A DNA stretch of 11,550 nucleotides from an uncultured Brachyspira sp. (lineage in GTDB: Bacteria > Spirochaetota > Brachyspiria > Brachyspirales > Brachyspiraceae). Position numbers and translations under genes: made by a program. Positions 1-7,600 of this stretch are shown here, one piece after another. How positions within the stretch are numbered: position 1 is the first letter of the stretch; each line of letters opens with the position of its first letter. The stretch is from NCBI RefSeq assembly GCF_949287625.1, contig NZ_CASEGO010000103.1, positions 1 to 11,550 on the forward strand. Direction: 5' to 3'. The notes beneath the pieces were generated by a model that did not search any database, had not been told where the DNA came from, and saw only the letters and a program-made list of their open reading frames with translations.

Positions 1-16
1 GTAATTGCGTTTTTTG

Positions 17-43
17 CAACTTTTTTGTGCGGCAAAAAAGTTG
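17..43. repeat. 11-bp perfect hairpin of a dispersed intergenic family
   Basis: CAACTTTTTTG at 17-27 pairs with CAAAAAAGTTG at 33-43 around the loop TGCGG. No T-run follows on either strand, so it is not a classical terminator. The same plan, a T-run arm, a short GC-rich loop containing G-C-G-G-C or its like, then an A-run arm, recurs at 4341-4366 and 4463-4485, which marks it as one member of a dispersed hairpin family. It sits just upstream of the truncated surface-protein gene. Confidence 0.6.
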
Positions 44-71
44 ATAATTCTATATAATGTACATCAGTTGA

Positions 72-930
72 CAAAATGAAATCGTTCCAGTATATACTGG
101 TGATGGTTTCGGTGTTGGTGTGGAATTATACTATGAATAATGTTTCAGGCGATAATAGCAAAATGGTTGATGCTCATACACCTGTAGTAGTATTTAATGC
201 TGTTAATAATAATTTAAGAGCAGCAATACCTGTAAGTATCAGTAAAAAAGATGATGTAGGAAATGGAAGAACTGACTATTTTGGTTTGAGCATACCTGCA
301 CAAGTAAGATACTACACTGGAATAGATGCTTTCAACTATATAAGATTTGAATTTAACTATGGTCAAAATTCCTATAAACAAGCAGCAGAAGAATATTCAG
401 CTAAAAATTTAAGTTTCCAATTAAGACTTCATTTCTTAAATACTATAATGGATAATGTAGTTGTTAATCCTTTCTTAAGAATAGATTTCGCTTCTGCTTT
501 AGATGCTAAAGGAAAAGCTGTTATGACAAGCAGTTATACATCTGATATTAAAGCATGGTCTGTTATTGCATCTCGTAAAGCAAGTGCAGGCGAAGAAGCA
601 TATGACAGAAACCCTTATGACTTGAGAATACTTCCTAGTATATCTTTAAGTGTTAATACTGATATTGTAAACTTTATATTTGAACCTGGTTTAGGATACA
701 GAGTTGAAGATGACGGAAGAAAAGGAAGCAAACTTGTACATAGTGTATACTGGTCAGCATATGGAGAAGTTTATGTAAGACCTATAGATGCTTTGGAATG
801 GTATTTTGAAATGGACGTAGATAACGGAGTACCTAAAATACAGTCTACAGTAAATGGTTTGCCTATAGCATTCGGTGCCAACACTGGTATCACTTGGTAT
901 TTACCTTCTTTAAATCCTAATGCTCAGTAA
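72..930 (+). pseudogene. 5'-truncated, frameshifted Vsp-like outer-membrane protein gene
   Basis: The frame open from 76 to 930 (284 codons) resembles Brachyspira variable surface proteins, which are outer-membrane beta-barrels. It shows alternating hydrophobic/aromatic strands (for example around RYYTGIDAFNYIRFEFNY) and a final aromatic strand (GITWYL) near the end. The first 20 or so residues read from ATG 76 look like a weak hydrophobic signal but are probably an artefact. Frame 3 across 78-137 instead reads EIVPVYTGDGFGVGVELYYE, a typical barrel strand, and then hits TAA at 138. Frame 1 carries on immediately with NNVSGDNSK. One extra or two missing bases near 135-141 would explain this. 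No Shine-Dalgarno sequence precedes ATG 76, 133 or 163, no convincing signal peptide is present, and stop codons lie upstream at 55 and 69. I infer a silent or decayed copy. The alternative is a short expressed protein starting at 76 or 133. Confidence 0.6.
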
Positions 931-1127
931 AATATCGCTGTCATAAAATATAAAGGCAGAGTTAAAATAATATTATAATTTATCCCTGCAATATTTTTTT
1001 TACTTATTCTAATCCCCGCCATTTTAGATTTAAAAGCTTTATTTTTTATATAAACTTTGATTAAATCTTCTAAGTCTTCACTTCAAAAAGTGCACCCGCC
1101 CAAGCGTTATTTAAATTTGGAATTTAT
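931..1127. other. Intergenic stretch with no gene
   Basis: I see no credible open frame with a ribosome binding site. A GCAG/CTGC pair (around 955 and 988) enclosing an A/T hairpin and followed by eight T's near 994-1001 could be a weak terminator for the surface-protein gene. A small hairpin CACTT-CAAA-AAGTG lies at 1079-1092. Both are too weak to call firmly. Confidence 0.4.
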
Positions 1128-1214
1128 ACACCGCACGATAAATAAAAAACTAGTTAATAACACTAACTGCATTATTAACTAGTTTAAATTTTTTTAATCT
1201 ATTTACCGTGCGTA
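1128..1214. repeat. Inverted-repeat element, copy 1 (ACTAGTTAATAA family), terminator-like
   Basis: Inner arms are perfect over 14 bp: AAACTAGTTAATAA at 1147-1160 and TTATTAACTAGTTT at 1172-1185, with an 11-nt loop. Outer arms GCACGATAAATA at 1133-1144 and TATTTACCGTGC at 1200-1211 match at 11 of 12 positions. T-runs follow the stem on the right (1189-1195) and A-runs precede it on the left, so it could terminate transcription both ways. The right half, from TTATTAACTAGTTT to CCGTGCGTAT, recurs almost unchanged at 4597-4638 in the same orientation, differing mainly by two T's. It resembles a small non-autonomous repeat or MITE remnant. That interpretation is inference. Confidence 0.75.
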
Positions 1215-1270
1215 TCAATAAATAAAATACTCAATAATCATTTTTATTTTTTATATAAAGACATAAAATA

Positions 1271-1298
1271 TTGACAAATAAATATTATGGTATATACT
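1271..1298 (+). promoter_or_regulatory. Sigma-70-type promoter of the four-gene operon
   Basis: TTGACA at 1271-1276 is followed by a 16-bp spacer and TATACT at 1293-1298. Transcription would start near 1305, giving a leader of roughly 215 nt that contains the ATCGC array and a hairpin. The block TTGACAAATAAATA, six variable bases, then TATATACT is identical in plan and sequence to the promoter of the DUF4132 gene (minus strand, 8130-8157). Confidence 0.75.
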
Positions 1299-1335
1299 TA
1301 ATTAATGAGAATACTAATATAAGGTTTATTTAATT

Positions 1336-1398
1336 ATGCCGTTTAATCGCATCGCAGCGCATCGCATCGCATCGCATCGCATTATAATATCTTATTAA
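1336..1398 (+). CDS. Possible 20-codon leader peptide through the ATCGC repeat
   Basis: An ATG at 1336 opens a 20-codon frame ending at TAA 1396-1398 and reading MPFNRIAAHRIASHRIIISY. It is translated straight through the pentanucleotide repeat. The only Shine-Dalgarno-like sequence (AAGG at 1321-1324) is too far away to be persuasive. Gain or loss of repeat units would change its frame, but all frames downstream close before 1519, so it cannot fuse to the next gene. It may well not be translated. Confidence 0.15.
   Translation: MPFNRIAAHRIASHRIIISY
1346..1380. repeat. ATCGC pentanucleotide tandem repeat, seven units
   Basis: Seven head-to-tail units of ATCGC run from 1346 to 1380. The third (1356-1360) is AGCGC. 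The array is about 60% GC in a region otherwise near 20%. It lies in the leader of the four-gene operon, between the promoter at 1271-1298 and the first ribosome binding site, and is followed at once by TATAAT (1383-1388). Such arrays change length by slipped-strand mispairing. Confidence 0.95.
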
Positions 1399-1469
1399 AC
1401 TTTATAAACTCATTCTATCAAATAAGTATCAAAAATTTATTTCAATCTTCGGAAATACTTAAATATATT

Positions 1470-1490
1470 AATGCCATTTCTTTTGGCATT
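1470..1490 (+). promoter_or_regulatory. Leader hairpin 17 nt before the operon's ribosome binding site
   Basis: AATGCCA (1470-1476) pairs perfectly with TGGCATT (1484-1490) around the loop TTTCTTT. No T-run follows, so it is not an intrinsic terminator. AGGAGA at 1508-1513 is the ribosome binding site of the first gene. The hairpin could act in mRNA stability or as a protein-binding site. Confidence 0.45.
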
Positions 1491-1518
1491 GCAATAAAAA
1501 ATAAAATAGGAGAATATT

Positions 1519-1770
1519 ATGTCAAATTTTTACTGTGAATATTGCGGATCCAAATTTTCTACAGCAGCTTCTTTATTATCACAAAACTGTCCAAGACACC
1601 CAAACGGTATTAATAAAGGAAAGCATAAACTTTATGAGGGTAGCGAAAAATCTAGTTACATTTGTAAATATTGCGGAAGTTCATTTACTTCTTTAAGTTC
1701 ATTAACTTCTCAAAATTGTCCAAGGCATCCTAATGGAATTAACAATGGAAAACATGCACCAGCGTTATAA
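1519..1770 (+). CDS. Tandem Cys/His zinc-finger-like small protein
   Basis: This 83-aa protein consists almost entirely of two copies of a 33-residue module (residues 4-36 and 47-79). Each has the plan C-x2-C-G-S-x-F, a Ser/Leu-rich stretch, then NCPRHPNGIN-x-GKH. Potential zinc ligands are C6, C9, C24, H27 and H36 in the first module and C49, C52, C67, H70 and H79 in the second. The linker is KLYEGSEKSS. The second module ends the protein. The paired CxxC and CxxH spacing suggests a small zinc-binding fold for protein or nucleic-acid contacts. I believe similar modules occur in other gut bacteria but know no established function. AGGAGA lies 5 nt before ATG 1519, which fixes the start. It is the first gene of an operon, with 20 nt to the next start. 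No signal peptide or membrane segment is present, so it is probably cytoplasmic. Confidence 0.85.
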   Translation: MSNFYCEYCGSKFSTAASLLSQNCPRHPNGINKGKHKLYEGSEKSSYICKYCGSSFTSLSSLTSQNCPRHPNGINNGKHAPAL

Positions 1771-1790
1771 TAAAATAATAGGAGTTTCTT

Positions 1791-2120
1791 ATGAGTGATT
1801 ACAATGAATATAATAACAATTCAAACAAACCTGCACAATCTGGAATAGTACCTTGGATACCTTTAATTTTAGCATTAATATACACAGTTTCGCCTGTAGA
1901 TTTAGTTCCTGATGTTTTACCTGTTCTTGGTTGGTTTGAAGATGCTTTATTATTGGTTGTAGGAGGGCTTAACGGTATACAGAATGGAGTTTTAGAAGCT
2001 AATAGTTCATTAAGAGGTATAGTAAAATTTTTGAAATGGGGGCTTTTAATAGTTGGAGGAATAGGAATTATAATAATAGTTCTTTTAGCTATTTTAGTTT
2101 TCAAAGTAGCAACAAAATAA
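1791..2120 (+). CDS. DUF1232 (YkvA family) membrane protein
   Basis: This 109-aa protein carries the DUF1232/YkvA signature at about residues 24-57. The key part is SPVDLVPDVLPVLGWFEDAL, matching the family's typical (I/V)SPIDLIPD-x-IPV-x-G-x2-DD core with Trp-Phe-Glu-Asp at the end. A second strongly hydrophobic segment at about 82-106 (LLIVGGIGIIIIVLLAILVF) is a clear membrane helix, and the DUF1232 core is itself hydrophobic enough to sit in or on the membrane. The first 18 residues are polar and Asn-rich. The biochemical role of DUF1232 is not established. ATAGGAG at 1778-1784 precedes ATG 1791 closely. It lies between the zinc-finger gene and a small helical protein with about 20-nt gaps, so co-transcription is expected. 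An open frame on the opposite strand here is a shadow. Confidence 0.85.
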   Translation: MSDYNEYNNNSNKPAQSGIVPWIPLILALIYTVSPVDLVPDVLPVLGWFEDALLLVVGGLNGIQNGVLEANSSLRGIVKFLKWGLLIVGGIGIIIIVLLAILVFKVATK

Positions 2121-2141
2121 TTTTTAAGGAGTAACAATATT

Positions 2142-2561
2142 ATGAATGAAAATACATCTAATGATATCAATAATCAATTAACTAGTGTAAATAATAAACT
2201 TAGCAGATCTTTAAATGAATTAAATAATTCACAGCAAGCAGGCGGAATAGTAGGAACAATTGCATCAGCAGTTGTGAGTATGAAAGAGATAGAAAAAGAT
2301 ATGATGGTAATAGAAAGACAATTTCAATATTTGATGAAAAAAGCAGATATTGATTTAGAAAAATTTAAACATAGTTTTAATTTAACCTCTAATATGCTTA
2401 ATAATATTTCCAACAATTTGAATTTATTTGCTCAGCAAGTATTAAGTATACCTACAGATACAATAAATGAATCAGAAATAAAGCATAGAACAGAACTTTT
2501 AAATATGGTCAATAATTTTAATATGACAATATCCCAAATGTTAATTAACTTATTAAAGTAA
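2142..2561 (+). CDS. Small helical protein of unknown function
   Basis: I do not recognise this 139-aa protein. It is polar and Asn/Ser-rich at the start, then has a short glycine/alanine hydrophobic patch (residues 34-46, GGIVGTIASAVVS) and long amphipathic helices (about 47-83 and 90-138) with heptad-like Leu/Ile/Met spacing, including EIEKDMMVIERQFQYLMKK. This suggests coiled-coil or helical-bundle assembly. No catalytic motif or Cys pair is visible. AAGGAG at 2126-2131 sets ATG 2142. The next gene starts only 13 nt after its stop. Its position between two membrane proteins suggests it is a soluble or peripheral partner of a membrane complex, which is inference. Confidence 0.75.
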   Translation: MNENTSNDINNQLTSVNNKLSRSLNELNNSQQAGGIVGTIASAVVSMKEIEKDMMVIERQFQYLMKKADIDLEKFKHSFNLTSNMLNNISNNLNLFAQQVLSIPTDTINESEIKHRTELLNMVNNFNMTISQMLINLLK

Positions 2562-2574
2562 TGGAGATAAATAA

Positions 2575-4293
2575 ATGTCTAATAGATTATTAAATGATGA
2601 AGAGTTTTTACAAATAAAAAAAGAGCTTGATGATATATTTGCAACAATAGATAGATTGGCATCGCCTTGGATAGATTTAGGAAATGCAGTTGCTGGAATA
2701 GGAGTATTATCTGCTTTTTTTATAAATCCATTAGTAGGACTTGGAGCAGCAGCTGCAGGAGCATTTTTAGGATATAGTAAAAAACAAAAAGCATTAGAAG
2801 ATAAAAGAAAAAAATTTTATGAAGCTTTACCTACACTTAAAAATACAGCAAGAACAAAAATGTCTGCTGTTAAACAAAATATGATTCTTTTAAATAATAA
2901 TATAAGTTTAACAGAACAATTAATGCTTAATGATTCTAAATTAATATTATCAGAAAATAATAAGCAAAATAAAGAGTATTTAATTAATGGTATAACTTCA
3001 TCTTTTAAATCTTATTGCAGAGATTCTTATGTGCTTGAATTATATCAATATGCTTTAGATACATTTGAAGCTTGGCTTAATGAAGAATATTCAGCAGATT
3101 ATGAATGTCCGAATATAGATAATAGTAATGCTAAATGTACTATGAAGCTTTATAACAATTCTGATTTCTATACCGTTGTCTCTAATAACCCAACTATAGG
3201 GACATTATTTATAGTAAATAACAACAATGATGATGAAGTAAAATTTATCCCTAAAATAGTAGCAGAAAATATTTACAGGTCATATAGCTATGATGATATT
3301 ATATTTAAAAATAGAAATAATATAAATTTACGTTTTAGTAATTTATATTTTAAATATAAAAGCTATAGAGAAAATAATGTTTTAAGAAGTTTATATGGAT
3401 ATTATGATAAAATGAATATAGTTTTGCCTATAGTTTTTATAATATCATTTTTTATATCAATGTTAGTAGATGCCAATGCATATAATATCGGAATAGTTAA
3501 ATTTATATTTTTATCTATATTGCCTGCTTCTGTAATAACTGGAATTACAGCATTAATATGGTTTATAAGTTATCATTATTTATTTAATATTAGGTTTAAA
3601 TTTTATACGGCTAATTTAATAAAATCAGTTTTATATTTAGTGTCAATGCTTTTAATATTAATTGGTATTCCTACAGTATATGGATATTTATATACTAATA
3701 ATTACAAGCAGAAGAACATTGAATATATTAATTCATTAAGCAGTGAAATTTCTAATTTGATAGAAAATAAAAAATTTAATGATGCATATAATAAAAATAA
3801 TTCTCTATATTTAAAATATATTTATCCTTTGGCTGATATTAATGAAGCTGGTATTGTGAAAAAATATAAAAAAGAATTATATGATAATATGTCTACAAAC
3901 TTTTTTATTAATTTTGCAAATGCTATTAATAATGAGATGAATTATTCAAATTACCAATATGTATTTGATGCTTATAATGATAGAAACAAATATTATAAAA
4001 AAATACAAGATGAAAGTTATAAGAATGAAATAAAAGAATTACTTTCAAATATTCACAAAGAAATTGATGAGAAAAGACATGAATATCTATTGTCAGAAGT
4101 TAATATTATAAATAATTTAATAAATACTAATAAATCAAAAGCCATAGAGTTACTAGATGATATGAAACACTTTTCTAAAGACAAATTTAAACTATCTGAT
4201 GATAAAAAATTTATTATTTTTAATGATACCATTTCATATAAAGAATATTGGGAAAAACAGCGAGAAGAATTATTATTAAAAACAAGTAATTAA
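2575..4293 (+). CDS. Multi-pass membrane protein of unknown function
   Basis: This 572-aa protein ends the operon. Visible parts, in order: a short amphipathic N-terminus; a glycine/alanine-rich hydrophobic hairpin at about 36-66 (around NPLVGLGAAAAGAFLGY) followed by a basic helix; a helical region to about 130; a mixed region with a few Cys (148, 178, 188); three membrane helices at about 281-298, 307-331 and 350-374; and a long charged, Asn/Lys-rich helical C-terminal tail of about 195 residues. The Gly/Ala hairpin is of the kind that inserts into or bends membranes. I see no Walker, nuclease or protease motif and do not recognise the family. GGAG at 2563-2566 precedes ATG 2575. The pairing with a DUF1232 protein and a Cys/His protein suggests a membrane-bound assembly, perhaps stress- or defence-related. 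That is speculative. Confidence 0.75.
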   Translation: MSNRLLNDEEFLQIKKELDDIFATIDRLASPWIDLGNAVAGIGVLSAFFINPLVGLGAAAAGAFLGYSKKQKALEDKRKKFYEALPTLKNTARTKMSAVKQNMILLNNNISLTEQLMLNDSKLILSENNKQNKEYLINGITSSFKSYCRDSYVLELYQYALDTFEAWLNEEYSADYECPNIDNSNAKCTMKLYNNSDFYTVVSNNPTIGTLFIVNNNNDDEVKFIPKIVAENIYRSYSYDDIIFKNRNNINLRFSNLYFKYKSYRENNVLRSLYGYYDKMNIVLPIVFIISFFISMLVDANAYNIGIVKFIFLSILPASVITGITALIWFISYHYLFNIRFKFYTANLIKSVLYLVSMLLILIGIPTVYGYLYTNNYKQKNIEYINSLSSEISNLIENKKFNDAYNKNNSLYLKYIYPLADINEAGIVKKYKKELYDNMSTNFFINFANAINNEMNYSNYQYVFDAYNDRNKYYKKIQDESYKNEIKELLSNIHKEIDEKRHEYLLSEVNIINNLINTNKSKAIELLDDMKHFSKDKFKLSDDKKFIIFNDTISYKEYWEKQREELLLKTSN

Positions 4294-4300
4294 AATTTTT

Positions 4301-4329
4301 AGTATATATAAAATTTTAAAGTTTGTCAA
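4301..4329 (-). promoter_or_regulatory. Candidate antisense promoter at the operon's 3' end
   Basis: On the minus strand TTGACA (4329-4324), a 17-bp spacer and TATACT (4306-4301) form a near-consensus promoter. The expected start is about 4294, so the RNA would run antisense into the 572-aa membrane-protein gene. The -10 again sits in TATATACT, as in the two main promoters. Chance matches are easier in AT-rich DNA, so confidence is limited. Confidence 0.35.
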
Positions 4330-4340
4330 TTTTTTTTATT

Positions 4341-4366
4341 GTTCTTTTTCCTGCCGCAAAAAGAAC
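4341..4366. repeat. Dispersed hairpin family member, 9-bp stem
   Basis: GTTCTTTTT (4341-4349) pairs with AAAAAGAAC (4358-4366) around the loop CCTGCCGC. The arms and the GCCGC loop mirror the hairpin at 17-43. No T-run follows on the plus strand. It is probably one copy of a repeat scattered through this genome. Confidence 0.6.
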
Positions 4367-4462
4367 CAAAAAGTGCAAGTATAAAATTGGTAACTAAATA
4401 ATATTAATTTTGTTTTACATGTATAATAAATTATTAATTTAAGCTAAAATATAGCCCTTTTG

Positions 4463-4508
4463 CTTCTTTGTGGCAACAAAAGAAGTGGGGCGCGGGGCAA
4501 AGCCCTGC
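4463..4508. repeat. Two adjacent hairpins in a GC-rich island
   Basis: CTTCTTT (4463-4469) pairs with AAAGAAG (4479-4485) around a loop containing TGGCAAC, the third member of the T-run/GC-loop/A-run family. Directly after it, GCGGGGC (4492-4498) pairs with GCCCTGC (4502-4508) around AAA with one G-T pair. The stretch 4486-4508 is strikingly GC-rich for this window. It may be a bipartite repeat unit. No coding frame is evident. Confidence 0.6.
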
Positions 4509-4534
4509 AAATATTTTAAATTAAAAAAATTATT

Positions 4535-4563
4535 TTGACAAAATATAGTTGTTTATGTATATA
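4535..4563 (+). promoter_or_regulatory. Candidate promoter immediately upstream of repeat copy 2
   Basis: TTGACA at 4535-4540, a 17-bp spacer and TATATA at 4558-4563 could start transcription near 4570, exactly at the left arm of the inverted repeat at 4571-4610. No gene follows on this strand, so any product would be a very short hairpin RNA. An overlapping TATAAT at 4562-4567 would need a 21-bp spacer. Confidence 0.3.
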
Positions 4564-4570
4564 TAATAAA

Positions 4571-4638
4571 AAACTAGTTAATAATTGCACTTTTAATTAT
4601 TAACTAGTTTAAATTTTTAATCTATTTACCGTGCGTAT
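4571..4638. repeat. Inverted-repeat element, copy 2; terminator of the DUF4132 gene
   Basis: AAACTAGTTAATAATT (4571-4586) pairs perfectly over 16 bp with AATTATTAACTAGTTT (4595-4610) around GCACTTTT. On the minus strand the stem is followed by TTTATT, suitable to terminate the DUF4132 gene, whose stop is at 4655. On the plus strand it is followed by AAATTTTT. The right part, through CTATTTACCGTGCGTAT, matches copy 1 (1172-1214) in the same orientation. The outer left arm present in copy 1 is missing here. Confidence 0.75.
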
Positions 4639-4654
4639 TGTTTATTAATAAATA

Positions 4655-7600
4655 TTAATCTCCAAAAACACTTTTTACTATACTGTAAATTGAAGAAGCA
4701 AATCTTTTTTCCACTTTTAGAGGATTAATCAAAGTTTCAATACCGTCATTTATCTCGCAAAACTCTATATCGCCAAACTCAATATCTTCATTAGCGTCCA
4801 TTCCGAAATACATATAGTCAAATGAGATATGAACAGCAATATTGAGATAAGTATCTTTTAATATGTACTCGCAGAAAGTTCCGCCGTCCATAGTCTCGCC
4901 TCTAGCCATGTCGTATTTATTTGCTAATGACATTAATACTCCTGCTTTTATTTTTTTGGAATTAAGAGAAGTAATTTTATCTTCGCTTATATCTTTTTCT
5001 GTAATCTCTTCATATTTAAAATCAAGCTGTTCTATAGGCTGTGATATCTCATAATCGGATAATTGAGTTTTCCATTTTGATATAGTGTCAGAGTTTAATT
5101 CTGAAGGGTGCACTAAAGTTATTAAAGCATTTTCTTTGAGAGTGTACTCTTCTTCATCAACTGTATTGAAAGTGCCGTCTTCCATATATCTGAAACTTTC
5201 TATCAAATTGTTATTCTCATCATAAACGCCCCATATTAGTTTTAATGCAAATAGATTCATTATAGGGTTTTCAACAAATACAGTTTTGAAATTATCATAA
5301 GTCCATTTTCTGCCGTTTAATAATACTTTCTGAAGTCTTATTTTCTGACTCTGTACTAAAGTTTTTATTTCTTTTTTGAGAGCTGTGCATTCTTTTTTGG
5401 CGTTATCTGCTTCTGTTTTGTCGTCTTTGCTGTTTGGAGCTGGGAGCGATTTTATTATTTTTTGTTTATCATTATCTGTTATTGTGAGTTCAAGATCATT
5501 GTTTATGGATAATGTAAATGTTCTTTTTGCCTCTCCTCCGTATCTTAAAACTTTTTCTCCTTTTCTGTCAAATCCGAAATTAGGTATTATTCTGTCTGAA
5601 AGCTCATCTGTTGTCATATCAAGTAAGTATGCAGCATTTTCCATAGTCTCTATTGCTACTTCTTTTATTTTTGCAGTAGGTGCTTTTCTTGTGAGGCTGT
5701 CTACTAATATTAATGCATAGCTTTTTCCGTTTAATGCAATACATTTTACAATAAATGCCCCCATAACAGTACGGGAACCTTTAGCAAACTCTTTTATAAG
5801 AGGATAAACTTTATCTATCTTTGAATTATCAGAATATAAAAGATAAGGTATTAAAATATTTTTCTTTGCTGCTTCATAATTAGAATCTTTCCAATAAATA
5901 TATAACATTTCTAAAGCATTTGTAAATGAAGAAGTATCAAGAATCTCAGTAAGCATGCCGCAGTCTTTTAATCTGGCAGGCTCAACCAAGTTCATATATT
6001 CCATAATAATATATTTAAATATTCTATTATCAGCCAATTTTCCATTATTGTATAGAACTTTTGTTAAATGAACATCATCTAAAAACTTAATATTTTTTTC
6101 ATAATTTGTATTGTAATAAGTATCAATAAACTCCAAAGCCTCATCAATGCTTTTGAAATTATCGCCGTATTTTTTAAGATTCCAATTCTTAATAATATTT
6201 TTTAATGCCCCTTTAAGTTCTGATGATCTTACCTTCTCTGACATTTTCTCAACATATTCTCTTGTAATCTTTTCATTATCAGAAATAGCTTTAATACAAT
6301 ATCTTTTTACCTCTGCTCTCTTTGTATTTTCAAGAACTGTATAAACTAAATGATAATTTTTATAATTATATTTATTATACAAAGTCTTTAATATATCTAA
6401 TGCTGTATTTTTATTTGATGCTATATTATCTTTTATAAACTTATCATCATTTAATATATTTACTACTTCATCAAAATAGCTTTTAAATAATTCATCTTTT
6501 ACGCTATTTATAATAACATTATTATTTTCATCTACGCATCTAAGCTCTTTATATAATGTAGGAAGACATTTTCCGCCATAGTCATAATAATAATTTGAAA
6601 AATCTCCTGCATAATCAAAATAGTATGAAAGCAGAATTTCTTTTAATGTAATATTTAATTCTTTATTATTTAATAAACTATCAATAACTTCTTTTAGAGT
6701 CTTCTTTCCTATAGATGCCTGCACTTCTATATATTTTCTTATTCCAATCTGAATTGGTAAATATTTAAAAATATCAAGAGCAAACTTTTTATAGTTTTTC
6801 ATTTCATCGCTGTCATAATTAAATAGAGAGTATAAATAATAAAGTTCTGTATTGAGACAATATTCAGGGAGAGTATTTCCCCATCTGTATGTACTGTATA
6901 GATTGTATGTATTTTTTTTGTCTGTATAATATTCAATAAGCATATCAAAGAGTTTATTTTTATCTTTATCAAATATTTCTTCTATTTTTACTGTAGTAGT
7001 AAAAGTAGGTCTTTTATTATATCTATCCGAATTATCTTCTGTGAATTTATTAACTATAGTTTGAAATACAGGTATCGACTTTTTTAAATTATTTGTGTCT
7101 ATTTTATTATCATTATGCTCTAATAAAACACCGCTAAGTACTATAAATATTCTTTTGTTTCTATCATTTTTTAAATCATTTCCTACTAAATTATAAATTT
7201 TATAAAAATCTTCTTTATGATTCAAATATAAATCTCTTGCCCCATAAATGAATGCATAATGAAAATAGTTTTGAAAATGCTGTGCTATAAATGCGAAATC
7301 ATTAGGATAATTTATTGCATTGAAGAATTTCTCTCTAGCTTTATAAGGATTACTGTAATCTAATAATCTTAAATACTCTCCAATTTCAATATTCATATCA
7401 ATAATATATTCTTCATTATTATTTAATACTTCTACAAATTTATTTTTTATAGCTTCGTTTTTATCTAAAAGAGCAGCAATAACATTTAAAGTATCATAAA
7501 GATTTGGCAAAACATCAAATGATTTTATAGCGGCATTTATATATTTCTCATCGCATTCTTTATTATTTTTGATAACAGAACATATTGCAATCAATGGTAT

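Noticed and set aside
68..98. TTGACA-17-TATATA promoter inside the truncated vsp gene
   Set aside because: The -10 falls in codons for the conserved V-Y-T-G of the surface protein, so the match is probably coincidental, though not excluded.
1346..1380. CRISPR-like array
   Set aside because: Five-base units without spacers are a microsatellite, not repeats with spacers.
1336..1518. Coding phase variation by the ATCGC array into the zinc-finger gene
   Set aside because: All three frames downstream of the array contain stops before 1519, so repeat changes cannot fuse a leader ORF to the gene.
1799..2170. 123-codon minus-strand open frame
   Set aside because: It is antisense to the DUF1232 gene, lacks an RBS and has shadow-like composition.
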